Origin: Euglena gracilis
Taxonomy: Eukaryota; Euglenida; Euglenophyceae; Euglenales
Reading direction: 5' to 3'
DNA: 64,000 nt
NCBI GenBank assembly: GCA_039621445.1
Contig: CP154954.1
Span: forward strand, 75,156,634 to 75,220,633
Part shown: positions 24,601-30,865 of the stretch, one piece after another
How the letters are laid out: each line of letters opens with the position of its first letter
Position numbering within the stretch: position 1 is the first letter of the stretch
Made by a program: the position numbers and the translations under genes
Notes under the pieces: generated by a model
What the model was told of the DNA's origin: nothing
Seen by the model: only the letters and a program-made list of their open reading frames with translations
The model's database searches: none

Positions 24601-27600
24601 GCGGCAGCTCCCCTACCCTGCCGACGGCCCGCCCCCCGCCGCACAGGGCGTGGGGGCGGGCCAGCATTTTGCCGGCTGTGGGGAGAATGGAAGCCGGCTG
24701 ACGGAGGGGCCAGGCACGTGGAGGTGCCTCGCACTAATGGGGTTTATTTGAGGGTGGGTGAGTGCGGTGGGGCGGCTGGACCGCCCATTGGCTGCCCCTG
24801 CAGGGCTGCCCCTGCAGGGCTGCCCAACAGGGACGCGATTTTTGCTTTTCTTTTTTTGTTTAGGACCGTCCCTTGAGGACCGCCCTAATGGCTGGCCAAG
24901 GGCCAGCCTGGGGTTTGAAGGGGGTAAAAAAAAACATTTTTTTGATCCAGTGGTCCAAGGATGCCAGAAACCACTTTTTCCCCCAAAGTGGACCCATGTA
25001 GCCAAAACATGGCCATTTTTTGACCATTTTTCCAGTGGATGTTTCATCGAATGTAAACCCCCTCCCCGGTGTGTGATTTGAGCACCCGAACTGGGGCCCC
25101 AGGGGGGGGTGTTATTTGGGGGGGTGTTATTTTTACATGGAAAACCAAAGGAAAACATGGGGGGACGTTATTTGGGCGCTCGAAATCGGCCCTTGAGGGG
25201 GGGTGTTATTTGGGGGGGTTTACCAGAGCAGAAGCGTATTTTTGCTCAAGGACTGCCCCCCCCCCCCCGTTGGAATGCGTCCCGCTGCCCTGGCTGCATC
25301 GGCCGACGCCTTCGCGTTGCCTGCGGGCGCCGAGGCACTCAAGGTATCCCGGCTTCATTTGTGCACCCCTGTTTCGATCTTTTTACCGGCGCGGTGCATT
25401 TGCTGGCGCCTCCAAGAGGGGGACCCATCCCTGCTGGTCTGCAAGCCCTGGTTATAGAGCTCCGTTGCGCAGATCTGCAACGTTGATGAGGAGCTGATAT
25501 GCTGGCTGGATTCCGTGGCACACTGGCTACAAGATTTTGCACTATAAAGTTGCAAAACTTTTTCTGTCGCATGTGAATTGACAACTTTATGTCATTTGTC
25601 AGACGTGTATTTATACGCATGCATACTGTCTGATGTATATTTTTTTATAATATAATATATTATTATATTATTATATTATTATATTATTATTATTATATTA
25701 TTATATTAGTATATTTTTTATAATATAATATATATAATATAATATAATATAACATATATATAGAATATTCGTGTTTGTGTGTGGGTATGTGTGTAATGTA
25801 CATATACACATATGTGTTTATGCACACACACAGCGCACACACACAGCAACGATACTGTGCGATAATTTTCCACTGGGTAAGCTCATACAACACAAGGCAA
25901 AAAGTTATGGCACTTTCGGATGCATTATTCGTTGCAACAACAGGTGCCATCCACTGGGGTTGGATTGGCAACCAATTCCCCCCCCCCTCAATTTCCGCAT
26001 TTTTTTGCAAATTTTCTGCAATTTCCGCAATTTTCCCGCAATTTTCCCACAATTTTCCCGCATTTTTTTCCTTTTTTTCCTGCAGTTTTTCTGCATGAAC
26101 CTGAAACATAAGGTAAAATGAGTTCCGACCGTTCCTTGAACGTTTGACAAGGGCTCCCATGTGTTTTGTTTCACTATTTTTTTTTGCAAGTTTGCCGAAA
26201 TTTGCTTTTTTCGCGAATTTCGTGAATTTGGCCAAAATTTGGCAATTTTTTGGCTTTTTTTTTTAGGTTTTCCCGATTTCTTATCGGAAATAATTTTGGT
26301 TTTGCCTGATACCAAAATTTTCGTCATTTTTTTTTGCCATTTTGGACTTTTTCACCCAAGAAATCCCAGATTTCAGAAATCACCGCCTTCTCAAAATCAC
26401 AAAAATCATGTTTGAAATGTGAATAACAGCTCAAAACATTCACCAGTGCTGCAAAATGGAAAAAAAATGTGAAATTTTTCTACGTCCCCTCCAGCAGCTG
26501 AGCAGTGTACTTATCCCCAAAACCGCAATTTCCGCAATTTTTCCGCAATTTGATGAACCCTCAATCTCAATGGTTTCTGGGGGAAGCATCCGAAGCTTTT
26601 GTTGGGTCGGGAAAGTCAAAAGAATGACCTTCACCCTGGGCCGGTTTAGGGCATGTTCCTTCCTTCTTTTTCAGCCTCTGATATCCGAGGCGTTGCAAGT
26701 GATCAAAAATGAACTGACTGCCCATTTTCGACTTCATTGGGACACTCCGATGGGTGCCAGCAGGAGGTGCTGCTTAGTTAATAGGTTTGAAATATATTTT
26801 ATTCATTTTACATTATATGCATTACACATTACACATAACATATAATGCGCATATGCACAATATGCAATTGTACAATATGTACAGTATGCGCAATATGAAC
26901 ATGTACATATGTGCATAAAAGAATAGATGGATAGCTGTGGTTACAAGGGGGGGCGTGGGGGGTGGTCTGAACCCTCTGGTCCAGGAGGGGGGGGAACACC
27001 CCCCCACGTAAGCCCTATGCAACTTCTTTCTTTTGAACCCTGCCCGGCAGGTGGGGGGTCCATCTCCAGAGCCAAGGAAGACACCCCCACCTGGTCTCTG
27101 GCACGTTTCCGGTACCAAACCCTGGGGACAAATATTGTGGAGGGAAAACCCCCAGATAAAAGAAAACCCTGTCAGTGCCGAACCACCTTGGGCTGCTGGA
27201 AATGTTAATGATGATAAACAAAAGAGAAAATAATTGAAAATAAAACAACAAATAAATAAACAAAACAAAACAGAACAGAACAGAACAGAACAGAACAGAA
27301 CAGAACAGAACAGAACAGAACAGAACAGAACAGAACAAAATAAAATAAAACTATTAAATTAAGATAAAACGAAACAAATAAGTATAATAAATAAATAATA
27401 ACACAAATAATAACAATAAAAGATGAATTATGGGTATGTTTTTGCATGACATGTTTGTGTGTACGCAAGCCTCCCCCAACGGTGCCAGTCCCGTCCCGCC
27501 CTCCGCCCTCAAGAGACCGCCACGCCGCGGCTGGGCGACCTGCCGCAGGGCAGCCTGGCGCTGTGGCGGAAGTGCGGCCGCTGCGAGGTGCTGAAGGAGG

Positions 27601-27900
27601 CCCTGGCCGACTTCAACGGCAGCTTTGCCATGGTGTGCCGGGAGTGCCTCGGGGAGCCCGCCAAGCCCCCGGCCCGGGCCAAGCCGGCGCCCAGGGCCGC
27701 GGTCGGCGTCGCAGGAGATCCACGTGGAAGCGTGCATGGAACATGCCACCGCTGGTGGGGTGCTTGGGAGGTTTTCGGAGTGGCTTGCTGGTTTTGCTCC
27801 CCGTCCCAGGAGATGAGCCAAGAATGACCAATGTATATATATGACCAATCTCTATATATGACCAATGTATGTATATTTTTTATATACGTATGTACATACA

Positions 27901-27948
<48 letters not shown>

Positions 27949-30403
27949 ATTGTGTTATATTTATGTAAGGCAGCAAGATCTTCTTTTACGTACACATACA
28001 CACATACATACATACCGGATGTCAGAAGTGATTTATTGGACTCCAAGAAAGCGACCTGTGAGGTTCCCTTTTGTCGAAGGCATGCCAAAGCTTTGGGAAT
28101 GTTTGGTACAATTGGAGGTGGGGGGGTCAGGAATGTCAGTTTTTTTTTTTAAATGCTGCCTGATGCTTACACTGAAACAGGGCGGTGCTTAAGGGACGGA
28201 GAAGTTTTTTTTTTAATTTTCTTAAGGACCGCCCCCCTTTCGGCCAAAGGGCCGACCAAGGGCCGGACTGGGACTTGGACGGGGTCCAAAAATAAAAGTC
28301 CAAAAAACACATTTTTGATGCTTTGGGTGGATGGAGGATGGTCCAAGGATGCCAAGAATCAGTTTTTTCCCCTGATGTCGACCTGTTGTGGCCGAAAAAT
28401 GCCAAATTTCTTTGCCCATTTTCCTGTATATTTTCATTGAGGGTGCTGGGACAGCGAAGTTTTTTTTTATATTTGCTTAAGGACCACCCTGCACTGAAAT
28501 GAAGAATAAATACATAAAACAGATGTGATAAAACCTGTGTTGTAAGTACCCTTGGTCAGATGTTTGGCAGACGGGGCATTGCGAATCTATTCACACGGAA
28601 GACCAATAGCATTCCCGCAATATGAGGACCTCAGAACATGTTGATTTTATGACTTCTCCCCATGACCTCTTCCCACACATTACCGTCAGGATTTTGGCGT
28701 ATTGCTCTCCTCCATAAAAATGGATGCCTTTTCGCCCATTTTCAAGAGCACAAACCTCATCCAAAGTCATTGCATCTGTGTGCCAGTTGGGCGGCACAGG
28801 AAGTCACAACCACCGGAAGCGATGCCCGATTTGGCAAGCGGCAACGATGGGGGGAGGGTAATTCCAATGTTCGGTCTGTTTGGCGCGTGCCCGATCTGTG
28901 CACCAATTTTTGTTTGGAGCGTCGTTTTTATGGTATGTATATTTGCAAGGCACATGCAGGAATATGTACATAATTGTGCTTACATGAAAATGTCAGTGCA
29001 CGTGTATATGCACATGTTTATGCATCTATCCATTTGTACATGAAAATGTATAAGTATGTGAATTTGGATATTTAAATGCAGGTATATGCATGTGTACATG
29101 TGTATAGAACAAATGTTTGTGCACGTGAATATGGAGGTGTGTGCATCCATATGTATATGTACATACCTACCCCCCCCCCCCCCGGGAAGCTGTCATGCCC
29201 GGGAATCTGTCAGGGTCCCGCCCGGGAAACTGTCAGGGTCCCTGGTGCTGGCCAACCTGTCAGTATAGGAAGTTGTCAGGGTCCCCGGTGCTGGCCAACC
29301 TGTCAGGCGACAGTTTCCCGGGTCTGGGGTAGGTACGCGTGCTGGTGTATCGATGCGCCACGTGTGCAGTACACCAGCACCATGTATGCAGACCGTAGCC
29401 GCGGCCCTGCCCCCACCGCCGACCATCCCTCCGCTGCCGCTGTCCCCCCCCCTGCCGCCGCCGGCCGACGGCAGCCTCAGCCAGCGCGGCAGCAGCGGCG
29501 GCCAGCGCAGCGGCGGCCGGCCCTCCCCGCTGCCCTCCCCGGCCCTCACCCCGAGCTCCACGCCGTCCCCCAAGCCGCCGCCCAGGCTGCCGAGCAGCGC
29601 TCCGGGGGACCGACGGTTCCGCGTCACAAATCGCACGGCGAGGAGAAGAAGCAAACAAAAGCAGACACGACAGACCACATTGCCCCTCATCAACACGCTT
29701 TGATAGCTTTGTTCTCGGATGTGTCAGTGTGGCACGACGGGCAAGTCTCGTTTCCTTGGGCTGGGCACCATGGGCGGAGGGGGAGCTGTTTTTGACCAGG
29801 GAGGGGTTGGTTTTGGGGTGACCACTTACACCCCCAAGCTGCCAAGGGCTGTAAATTGCCTTTTTCAGAGAAAGGGATGGTGGTCTCCCCCTCCCCCGAT
29901 GGGTTTTTGGCTGCCTCTTCCCTCAGAGGTAGGGGGAACCACCATCCTTTTTTCCTGATAGATTCAGTTAACACCCTTCCCCTGGAGCTTTTCGAGAGTG
30001 AGTGGGTGGGTTGGGGACCCGGGAGGAGGGTTTTGCCGCCGCCGCCGCCACCACCACCACCACAAGGGGTTGATGGAAAGAAGCCTCTGGTGAAGTGGGA
30101 TGTTATGTTTTTTATCAGAATGATCACAATTAGGGAAAACCGACCAAAATGTTTTGACTTCAACGTTTTCCACATTTTTTTTCCCCCGCACAACGTGAGC
30201 AAGGCCATCCTCCCGTGTTCTTTTCTGGGTTCCTCCCATTTTCATTCCAATGTGAGCCTCTATTTTTGTTTGCAAACGCCCCCGGCTGCTTTATTTCTTG
30301 GTCGAGTCCAAATACAGCGCGGGGCCTGCCCCTGGCCGGGCCCAAGGCGGGCGCAGACCATTCCGCCGACTCCAAGACCTCGCCTGGGATCCTTGCTGCA
30401 GCA
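96..30403 (+). CDS. Gene A: multi-exon gene with repeated W-C2-C2 zinc-ribbon modules (partial at 5' end)
   Basis: The span from the first to the last exon I can chain; exons are listed separately. GC-rich blocks with high G/C at codon position 3 are bounded by GT and AG dinucleotides, and the phases agree across most junctions (for example 16,308 phase 2 to 17,101, then phase 0 at 17,299, 19,456 and on). The deduced protein has at least about 800 residues. It consists of Pro/Ser/Thr/Ala/Gly-rich linkers that look disordered, plus four copies of a module W-[KR]-x-C-x2-C-x2-x-K-[DE] with a second CxxC about 16 residues on. The pattern resembles small CxxCGxxK....F....CxxC zinc ribbons such as those of Stc1-like proteins; that likeness is an inference. 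No enzyme domain, signal peptide or membrane segment was seen. Function is unknown. The 5' end is left of the window; the 3' end is either soon after 30,403 or the exon at 48,109. Confidence 0.55.
213..1395 (+). other. Gene A intron with R1 dispersed repeat
   Basis: No coding signal was seen. Positions 470-720 are a copy of dispersed repeat R1 (C/G-run block, then a 'ggcgccaaaggcgcc' hairpin and a T-rich tail). The rest is T-rich with short C runs. Confidence 0.5.
1396..1661 (+). CDS. Gene A exon: Ser/Ala/Gly-rich linker
   Basis: The acceptor is GCGGCAG (1,389-1,395) and the donor GG|GTAAAT at 1,662. The exon opens in phase 0, matching the end of exon 96-212, and gives 88 codons plus two bases. 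The translation is Ser/Ala/Pro/Arg-rich ([20 protein letters not shown], then [14 protein letters not shown]) with high G/C at third positions and no recognisable fold. It is probably a disordered linker; the SPTP-like and RRAS-like stretches could be phosphorylation sites, which is speculative. Confidence 0.55.
1662..2437 (+). other. Gene A intron
   Basis: Non-coding, with C runs at 1,772-1,786 and 2,340-2,354 and a short CA run at 2,158-2,172. The segment 2,285-2,375, with 'ggtaagcacaagcctgg', recurs at 47,490-47,550, so part of it is a dispersed repeat. Confidence 0.4.
2438..2521 (+). CDS. Gene A exon: zinc-ribbon module 2, first half
   Basis: A strong polypyrimidine tract ends in TTGCAG at 2,437, and GGG|GTGCTG closes the exon in phase 0. 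A second in-frame acceptor at 2,459-2,460 would start the exon at 2,461 with one leading base, which fits the phase-2 end of the previous exon better. The translation has [20 protein letters not shown], the first CxxC of the module. The second CxxC must come from the next exon (4,435) if the module is intact. A CPGCC string also appears just here in another frame, but at the wrong spacing. Confidence 0.55.
2522..4434 (+). other. Gene A intron with R2 fragment and C-run blocks
   Basis: T-rich, with very long T and C homopolymers. Positions 3,090-3,240 match part of dispersed repeat R2 (the 'cccctccagcagaaactg' box). From 3,450 to 3,830 there are repeated blocks of the type 'gtgattgactgg' followed by a C run and 'ggtcg', also found at 14.2, 17.6 and 47.7 kb. 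Confidence 0.4.
4435..4488 (+). CDS. Gene A exon: second CxxC for module 2 (frame ambiguous)
   Basis: The acceptor is CGTTCAG (4,434), with another at 4,448; the donor is CAG|GTGCAG at 4,489. In phase 0, which fits both neighbours, it reads [18 protein letters not shown] and supplies CPPC. The alternative frame gives [14 protein letters not shown], also with a CxxC and slightly more typical codon use, but no donor of the previous exon fits it cleanly. Joined in phase 0, module 2 becomes C-x2-C-x19-C-x2-C. Confidence 0.4.
4784..4888 (+). CDS. Gene A exon: Pro/Ser-rich linker
   Basis: A CAGCAG tandem acceptor at 4,781-4,786 opens phase 0, and GAG|GTGTGT closes phase 0. It reads about 35 residues including [20 protein letters not shown]. 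It is low-complexity, with no domain. The choice between the two CAGs changes one glutamine only. Confidence 0.5.
4889..5982 (+). other. Gene A intron
   Basis: T-rich with short GCGCATTTTT-type repeats (5,445-5,720). It is distantly related to the T-rich part of repeat R2. No coding signal was seen. Confidence 0.4.
5983..6101 (+). CDS. Gene A exon: zinc-ribbon module 3, carrying an apparent +1 frameshift
   Basis: The acceptor is CACTCGGCAG (5,982), phase 0. The translation starts [20 protein letters not shown] and continues LMKEARLKF, the first half of the module. Straight on in this frame the second CxxC is missing. One base out, the DNA reads [11 protein letters not shown]. Skipping one T of the 'aaattt' stretch (6,064-6,069) joins the two and gives exactly C-x2-C-x16-C-x2-C, as in module 1. 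So the exon contains either a sequencing or assembly error or a real mutation. The 3' end is uncertain; T|GTGGCC at 6,102 is one option. Confidence 0.5.
6102..8325 (+). other. Gene A intron containing a TIR element
   Basis: Contains the foldback element at 6,771-7,177. The rest is T/A-rich with short C runs, and I see no coding signal. Confidence 0.4.
6771..7177. mobile_element. 407-bp terminal-inverted-repeat (MITE-like) element
   Basis: The left end TACCATGCCCCCCCC continues into TTTACTGTTCCC, and the right end is its inverted complement (GGGAACAGTAAA, G run, CATGGTA). Two further internal copies of the ACTGTTCCC/GGGAACAGT block are also inverted, around 6,826-6,895 and 7,113-7,140. No coding capacity was seen, so it would be a non-autonomous foldback element. 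No clear target duplication is visible beyond the terminal TA. Confidence 0.6.
8326..8427 (+). CDS. Gene A exon: Gly/Ser-rich linker
   Basis: The acceptor is TTTTGGCCAG (8,325), phase 0; an upstream acceptor at 8,297 would add nine codons in the same frame. The donor ATG|GTGTGT leaves phase 0. It reads [20 protein letters not shown] and then a Pro-rich end ([11 protein letters not shown]). No domain was recognised. Confidence 0.5.
8428..12560 (+). other. Gene A intron, repeat-rich
   Basis: Contains a TATA/TGTG microsatellite (8,465-8,530), an R2 copy (about 8,900-9,800) split by a C/G-run insert (about 9,036-9,330), and C-run hairpins at 10,740-10,762, 11,610-11,640 and 12,275-12,297. A 'gatggttccaat' block recurs three times (11,155, 11,283 and a variant at 12,388). 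No coding block was seen. Confidence 0.45.
8900..9800 (+). repeat. Dispersed intron repeat R2, interrupted copy
   Basis: Shares an ordered set of boxes with 25,985-26,540, 48,690-49,040 and 53,925-54,650: T-rich CAATTTT start, 'cacaagggaatccaggt' (9,344), a GTCAAATTT stretch, 'tgtgaataacagctca' (9,667) and 'cccctccagc' (9,733) followed by TGTACAT. A segment with paired 'tgcctgcct' and 'aggcactcc' blocks (9,036-9,330) is inserted in this copy only, so it is the younger sequence. Confidence 0.5.
12561..12638 (+). CDS. Gene A candidate exon, Cys-containing
   Basis: The acceptor is CCTTTGCAG (12,560). In phase 0 it reads [20 protein letters not shown] and then RAACLI, reminiscent of the second half of a zinc module. 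One base over it reads [14 protein letters not shown] and a Pro/Ala linker. Third-position composition does not separate the two frames and the donor is unclear, so this is a weak call. Confidence 0.28.
13217..13344 (+). CDS. Gene A exon: Pro/Ala-rich linker with an apparent frame change
   Basis: The acceptor is GTCAG (13,216) and the donor AAT|GTGTCG at 13,345. The first half has strongly GC3-biased codons in the frame [18 protein letters not shown]. From about 13,282 the bias moves to the next frame, [20 protein letters not shown], which leaves phase 0 as the next exon needs. The second frame has a TGA upstream at about 13,219 and no acceptor after it, so a single-base indel near 13,280 is the simplest reading. 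Confidence 0.4.
15525..15668. repeat. AT-rich microsatellite
   Basis: A mixture of TA, TATG and TAATA repeats directly 5' of the foldback element; related AT arrays flank the similar element at 62.9 kb. Confidence 0.8.
15672..15965. mobile_element. 294-bp nearly perfect foldback (palindromic) element
   Basis: Begins GGCAGGTGTAAACTTT and ends with the exact complement. Each end carries a local hairpin (CTTTAGGA, C run, G run, TCCTAAAG). The arms run through ACCCTATACC and TGCGCACATGCTAATT to a centre of two inverted copies of GCGCTAATTGGCTA. It is flanked by TATA on both sides, consistent with insertion into TA repeats. There is no ORF. It is related in design to the elements at 62,959 and 63,255. 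A palindrome this perfect should be unstable when cloned and is probably young. Confidence 0.75.
16247..16308 (+). CDS. Gene A exon: Pro/Ser/Ala-rich linker
   Basis: The acceptor is GTCCGCAG and the donor AC|GTGTCC, 20 codons plus two bases. It reads [20 protein letters not shown]. Its phase-2 end matches the single leading base of the exon at 17,101; using the later GTGGAG donor (16,317) would bring a stop into the next exon. Confidence 0.5.
16309..17100 (+). other. Gene A intron
   Basis: Non-coding. The block 'ccagccagcacctttttcc' occurs at 16,715 and 17,016 and a close form at 11,512; it appears to be a dispersed motif. Confidence 0.4.
17101..17299 (+). CDS. Gene A exon: Pro/Thr-rich linker
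   Basis: The acceptor CCGCACACAG at 17,100 gives one leading base, and CAG|GTGAAC closes phase 0 (66 codons). The translation includes [20 protein letters not shown] and [22 protein letters not shown]3 is very high. The stretch is clearly low-complexity and probably disordered. It is one of the best-supported exons of gene A. Confidence 0.65.
17300..19309 (+). other. Gene A intron
   Basis: Contains 'gtgactgactgg' C-run blocks (17,560-17,790), an ATTGTG hexamer run (18,195-18,245) and C/G-run hairpins (18,733, 18,795). A GC3-biased open stretch at 18,250-18,400 lacks convincing splice sites and is not called as an exon. Confidence 0.4.
19310..19456 (+). CDS. Gene A exon: Thr/Ser/Pro/Trp linker
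   Basis: The acceptor is CCCCCCCAG (19,309) and the donor AGG|GTGTGC, phase 0 at both ends, 49 codons. It reads [20 protein letters not shown] and ends [14 protein letters not shown]. No domain was recognised. It fits its neighbours in phase. Confidence 0.6.
19457..20144 (+). other. Gene A intron
   Basis: Non-coding, with GGGGGTCCGACCCCC-type hairpins at 20,020-20,065. The motif 'tttcgaggcaggagggggtc' resembles the start of the leader unit at 30.98 kb. Confidence 0.4.
20145..20235 (+). CDS. Gene A exon: Pro-rich linker
   Basis: The acceptor is CCTTCCGCAG (20,144), phase 0; the donor G|GTGGAA leaves phase 1. It reads [20 protein letters not shown] and [10 protein letters not shown]. The phase-1 end fits the two leading bases of the exon at 22,386. 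Later donors in the same frame are possible. Confidence 0.5.
20680..21425. repeat. Tandem segmental duplication, each copy with a GTGTGG hexamer array
   Basis: Copies at 20,680-20,990 and 21,185-21,425 share 'tttttcaccgcagcctgg', 'gcagaatgtgccgttccct', the hexamer array and the closing 'tatggacacccc' hairpin and 'ggtgtccgg'. The arrays differ in length (about 20,770-20,905 and 21,285-21,370), so they have changed size since the duplication. The spacer between the copies is unrelated. Confidence 0.8.
21755..22130 (+). repeat. Dispersed intron repeat R1
   Basis: Shares in order with 470-720, 30,405-30,540, 62,125-62,290 and 63,830-64,000 (and inverted at 46,590-46,810): a G-run/C-run block, a GGCGC...GCGCC type hairpin, then 'gaaaaaggtgctattttt', 'attttttggccatttt' and a 'gggtccc' C-run block. 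No coding capacity was seen. Confidence 0.55.
22386..22549 (+). CDS. Gene A exon: Ala/Glu/Pro-rich segment
   Basis: The acceptor is ACCACTGAG (22,385), two leading bases; the donor GCG|GTGCGT leaves phase 0. It reads [20 protein letters not shown] and [20 protein letters not shown], then NVAPAPPAA. Codon bias stays strong to about 22,620 ([11 protein letters not shown]), so the true donor may be later. No domain was seen; the acidic part might be helical. Confidence 0.5.
22819..22887 (+). CDS. Gene A exon: short Pro/Thr segment
   Basis: The acceptor is CTGCCCTCAG (22,818) and the donor GAC|GTTTGT, phase 0 at both ends, 23 codons reading [20 protein letters not shown]. It fits the neighbours in phase, but with only 69 bases the call is moderate. 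Confidence 0.42.
22888..23440 (+). other. Gene A intron
   Basis: Non-coding; a C run at 23,081-23,094 followed by a T-rich tract. I see nothing else in it. Confidence 0.4.
23508..23647 (+). CDS. Gene A exon: Ala/Gly/Arg-rich segment
   Basis: The donor CCG|GTGTGT ends phase 0, which the next exon needs. The frame with by far the best GC3 reads [20 protein letters not shown] and [11 protein letters not shown]. The 5' limit is unresolved: acceptors at 23,440 (phase 0), 23,450 and 23,507 are all possible, and the first would add about 22 less biased codons. GC-rich sequence continues to about 23,745 and may include more coding sequence. Confidence 0.45.
23648..24557 (+). other. Gene A intron
   Basis: Includes a GC-rich tail (to 23,745) of uncertain status, a direct repeat of 'caaagtggttcctccaata' (23,890-23,930) and otherwise AT-rich unique sequence. 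Confidence 0.35.
24558..24677 (+). CDS. Gene A exon: Ala/Pro/Gly linker
   Basis: The acceptor is CTACCCACAG (24,557) and the donor GCT|GTGGGG, phase 0 throughout, 40 codons. It reads [20 protein letters not shown] and [19 protein letters not shown]3 is nearly complete, which makes the frame secure even though no domain is recognised. Confidence 0.6.
24678..25250 (+). repeat. Gene A intron mostly made of dispersed repeat R4
   Basis: From about 24,770 to 25,060 the sequence follows the same order as 28,190-28,440: 'gaccgccc', a 'ggccaagggcc' hairpin, 'tggtccaaggatgcca' and 'tttttcccc', then a 'ccattttt' end. The 'aggaccgccct' ends are also seen at 28,486 and inside the transposase remnant at 56,550. 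Confidence 0.5.
25251..25343 (+). CDS. Gene A exon: Ala-rich segment
   Basis: The acceptor is TGCTCAAG (25,250) and the donor AAG|GTATCC (clear), phase 0. It reads [20 protein letters not shown] and AEALK after a C-run-encoded start. The C run close to the acceptor makes the 5' end doubtful. An alternating Ala/Leu pattern could form a helix. Confidence 0.45.
25640..25765. repeat. AT-rich microsatellite
   Basis: Runs of ATT and TATAA units with no C or G for more than 100 bases. Confidence 0.85.
25985..26540 (+). repeat. Dispersed intron repeat R2, fuller copy
   Basis: The boxes run CAATTTTCCCGC, 'ttgaacgtttgacaaggg' (26,135), a T-rich middle, 'tcaaaatcacaaaaatcatg' (26,391), 'tgtgaataacagctca' (26,418), then 'cccctccagcagctgagc' and TGTAC. 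It is not interrupted, unlike the 9-kb copy. Confidence 0.55.
27266..27336. repeat. AGAAC pentanucleotide array
   Basis: About 14 near-perfect copies of a 5-bp unit, flanked by AAATAAA-type sequence. Confidence 0.9.
27489..27731 (+). CDS. Gene A exon: zinc-ribbon module 4
   Basis: The acceptor is GGTGCCAG (27,488), phase 0; the donor AGC|GTGCAT at 27,732 leaves phase 0 (81 codons), with an earlier donor at about 27,699 possible. It starts [20 protein letters not shown]; the module (27,564-27,647) reads [17 protein letters not shown] and ends VCRECLG, giving C-x2-C-x17-C-x2-C. A basic Ala/Pro/Lys tail follows ([16 protein letters not shown]). It shares W-[RK], both CxxC pairs, K[DE] and the F seven residues after K with modules 1 and 3. 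Confidence 0.6.
27732..29391 (+). other. Gene A intron
   Basis: Contains a TA array (27,885-27,955), an R4 copy (28,190-28,500) and, at 29,190-29,320, direct repeats of 'ctgtcagggtcc' and 'tgctggccaacctgtcag'. Nothing coding was seen. Confidence 0.4.
29392..29615 (+). CDS. Gene A exon: Pro-rich segment
   Basis: The acceptor is ATGTATGCAG (29,391), phase 0; the donor CG|GTTCCG leaves phase 2. It reads [20 protein letters not shown], then a Gly/Ser/Gln stretch and [20 protein letters not shown]. The PPPP-containing runs resemble SH3/EVH1/profilin ligands; that is speculative. The minus-strand ORFs here are shadows of GC-rich codons. Confidence 0.55.
29616..30306 (+). other. Gene A intron
   Basis: Non-coding, with a GCC/CAC triplet stretch at 30,037-30,064. 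I see nothing else in it. Confidence 0.35.
30307..30403 (+). CDS. Gene A exon: last exon of the continuous chain
   Basis: The acceptor is TTGGTCGAG (30,306), one leading base, matching the phase-2 end before it; the donor GCA|GTCCCC leaves phase 0. The best GC3 frame reads [20 protein letters not shown] and TSPGIL. The acceptor AATACAG (30,317) would force a less biased frame. After it the sequence turns into repeat R1 and then satellite. Confidence 0.4.
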
Positions 30404-30865
30404 GTCCCCCTATTTTTAGCACTTTTCGCGATTTTTCGGCCATTTTTTTTTTGTGGGACCCCCCGGACCCCCCCCCCCCGGGGGGCCCAGGGAGTGGGTG
30501 GTTGGGGGGGACCCCCATCCCCCCCACTGGTCTTAAAAAAATCTCCTGTCCCCCCCCCAGGGATGGATGGGAAGCCCTTCGGTGGTAGGGGGGGGGGGTC
30601 CCGACCACCCCCCCCCCCCCCTGGGGGGTAAGGTGGTAGGGGGGGGGCCGGCCCCCCCCCCCCCTAGATGTTGGGAGGGGGGGTCCGGACCCCCCCCACC
30701 CCCCCCTCCTTGACAGGTGCCAAAAATAGCAGAAAATTTTCTTCCGGCGCGCAGCGCCGGAAAATGAGCAAAAAACACCCCTTTTGCTGACTTTTGGCCA
30801 TATTGCCCATTTTTTGATGTGTTGGTGTTTTCCCCCAAAAACATGTTCAAAAAAATTCAAAAAAT
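30404..30865 (+). repeat. R1 repeat remnant and C/G-run blocks upstream of the satellite
   Basis: The 'cgatttttcggccatttttt' box of R1 is followed by several inverted C-run/G-run pairs (30,461-30,485, 30,589-30,628, 30,640-30,666, 30,680-30,708). No coding signal was seen. Confidence 0.45.

Larger units (their letters stand above)
25344..27488 (+). other. Gene A intron, repeat-rich
   Basis: Contains an ATT/TATA microsatellite (25,640-25,765), a CA/TG stretch (25,770-25,850), an R2 copy (25,985-26,540) and an AGAAC array (27,266-27,336). No coding block was seen. Confidence 0.45.

Noticed and set aside
29193-29696. A minus-strand ORF of 167 codons, Gly/Arg-rich
   Set aside because: Antisense shadow of the Pro-rich exon at 29,392; the plus frame has the coherent codon bias and splice phases.
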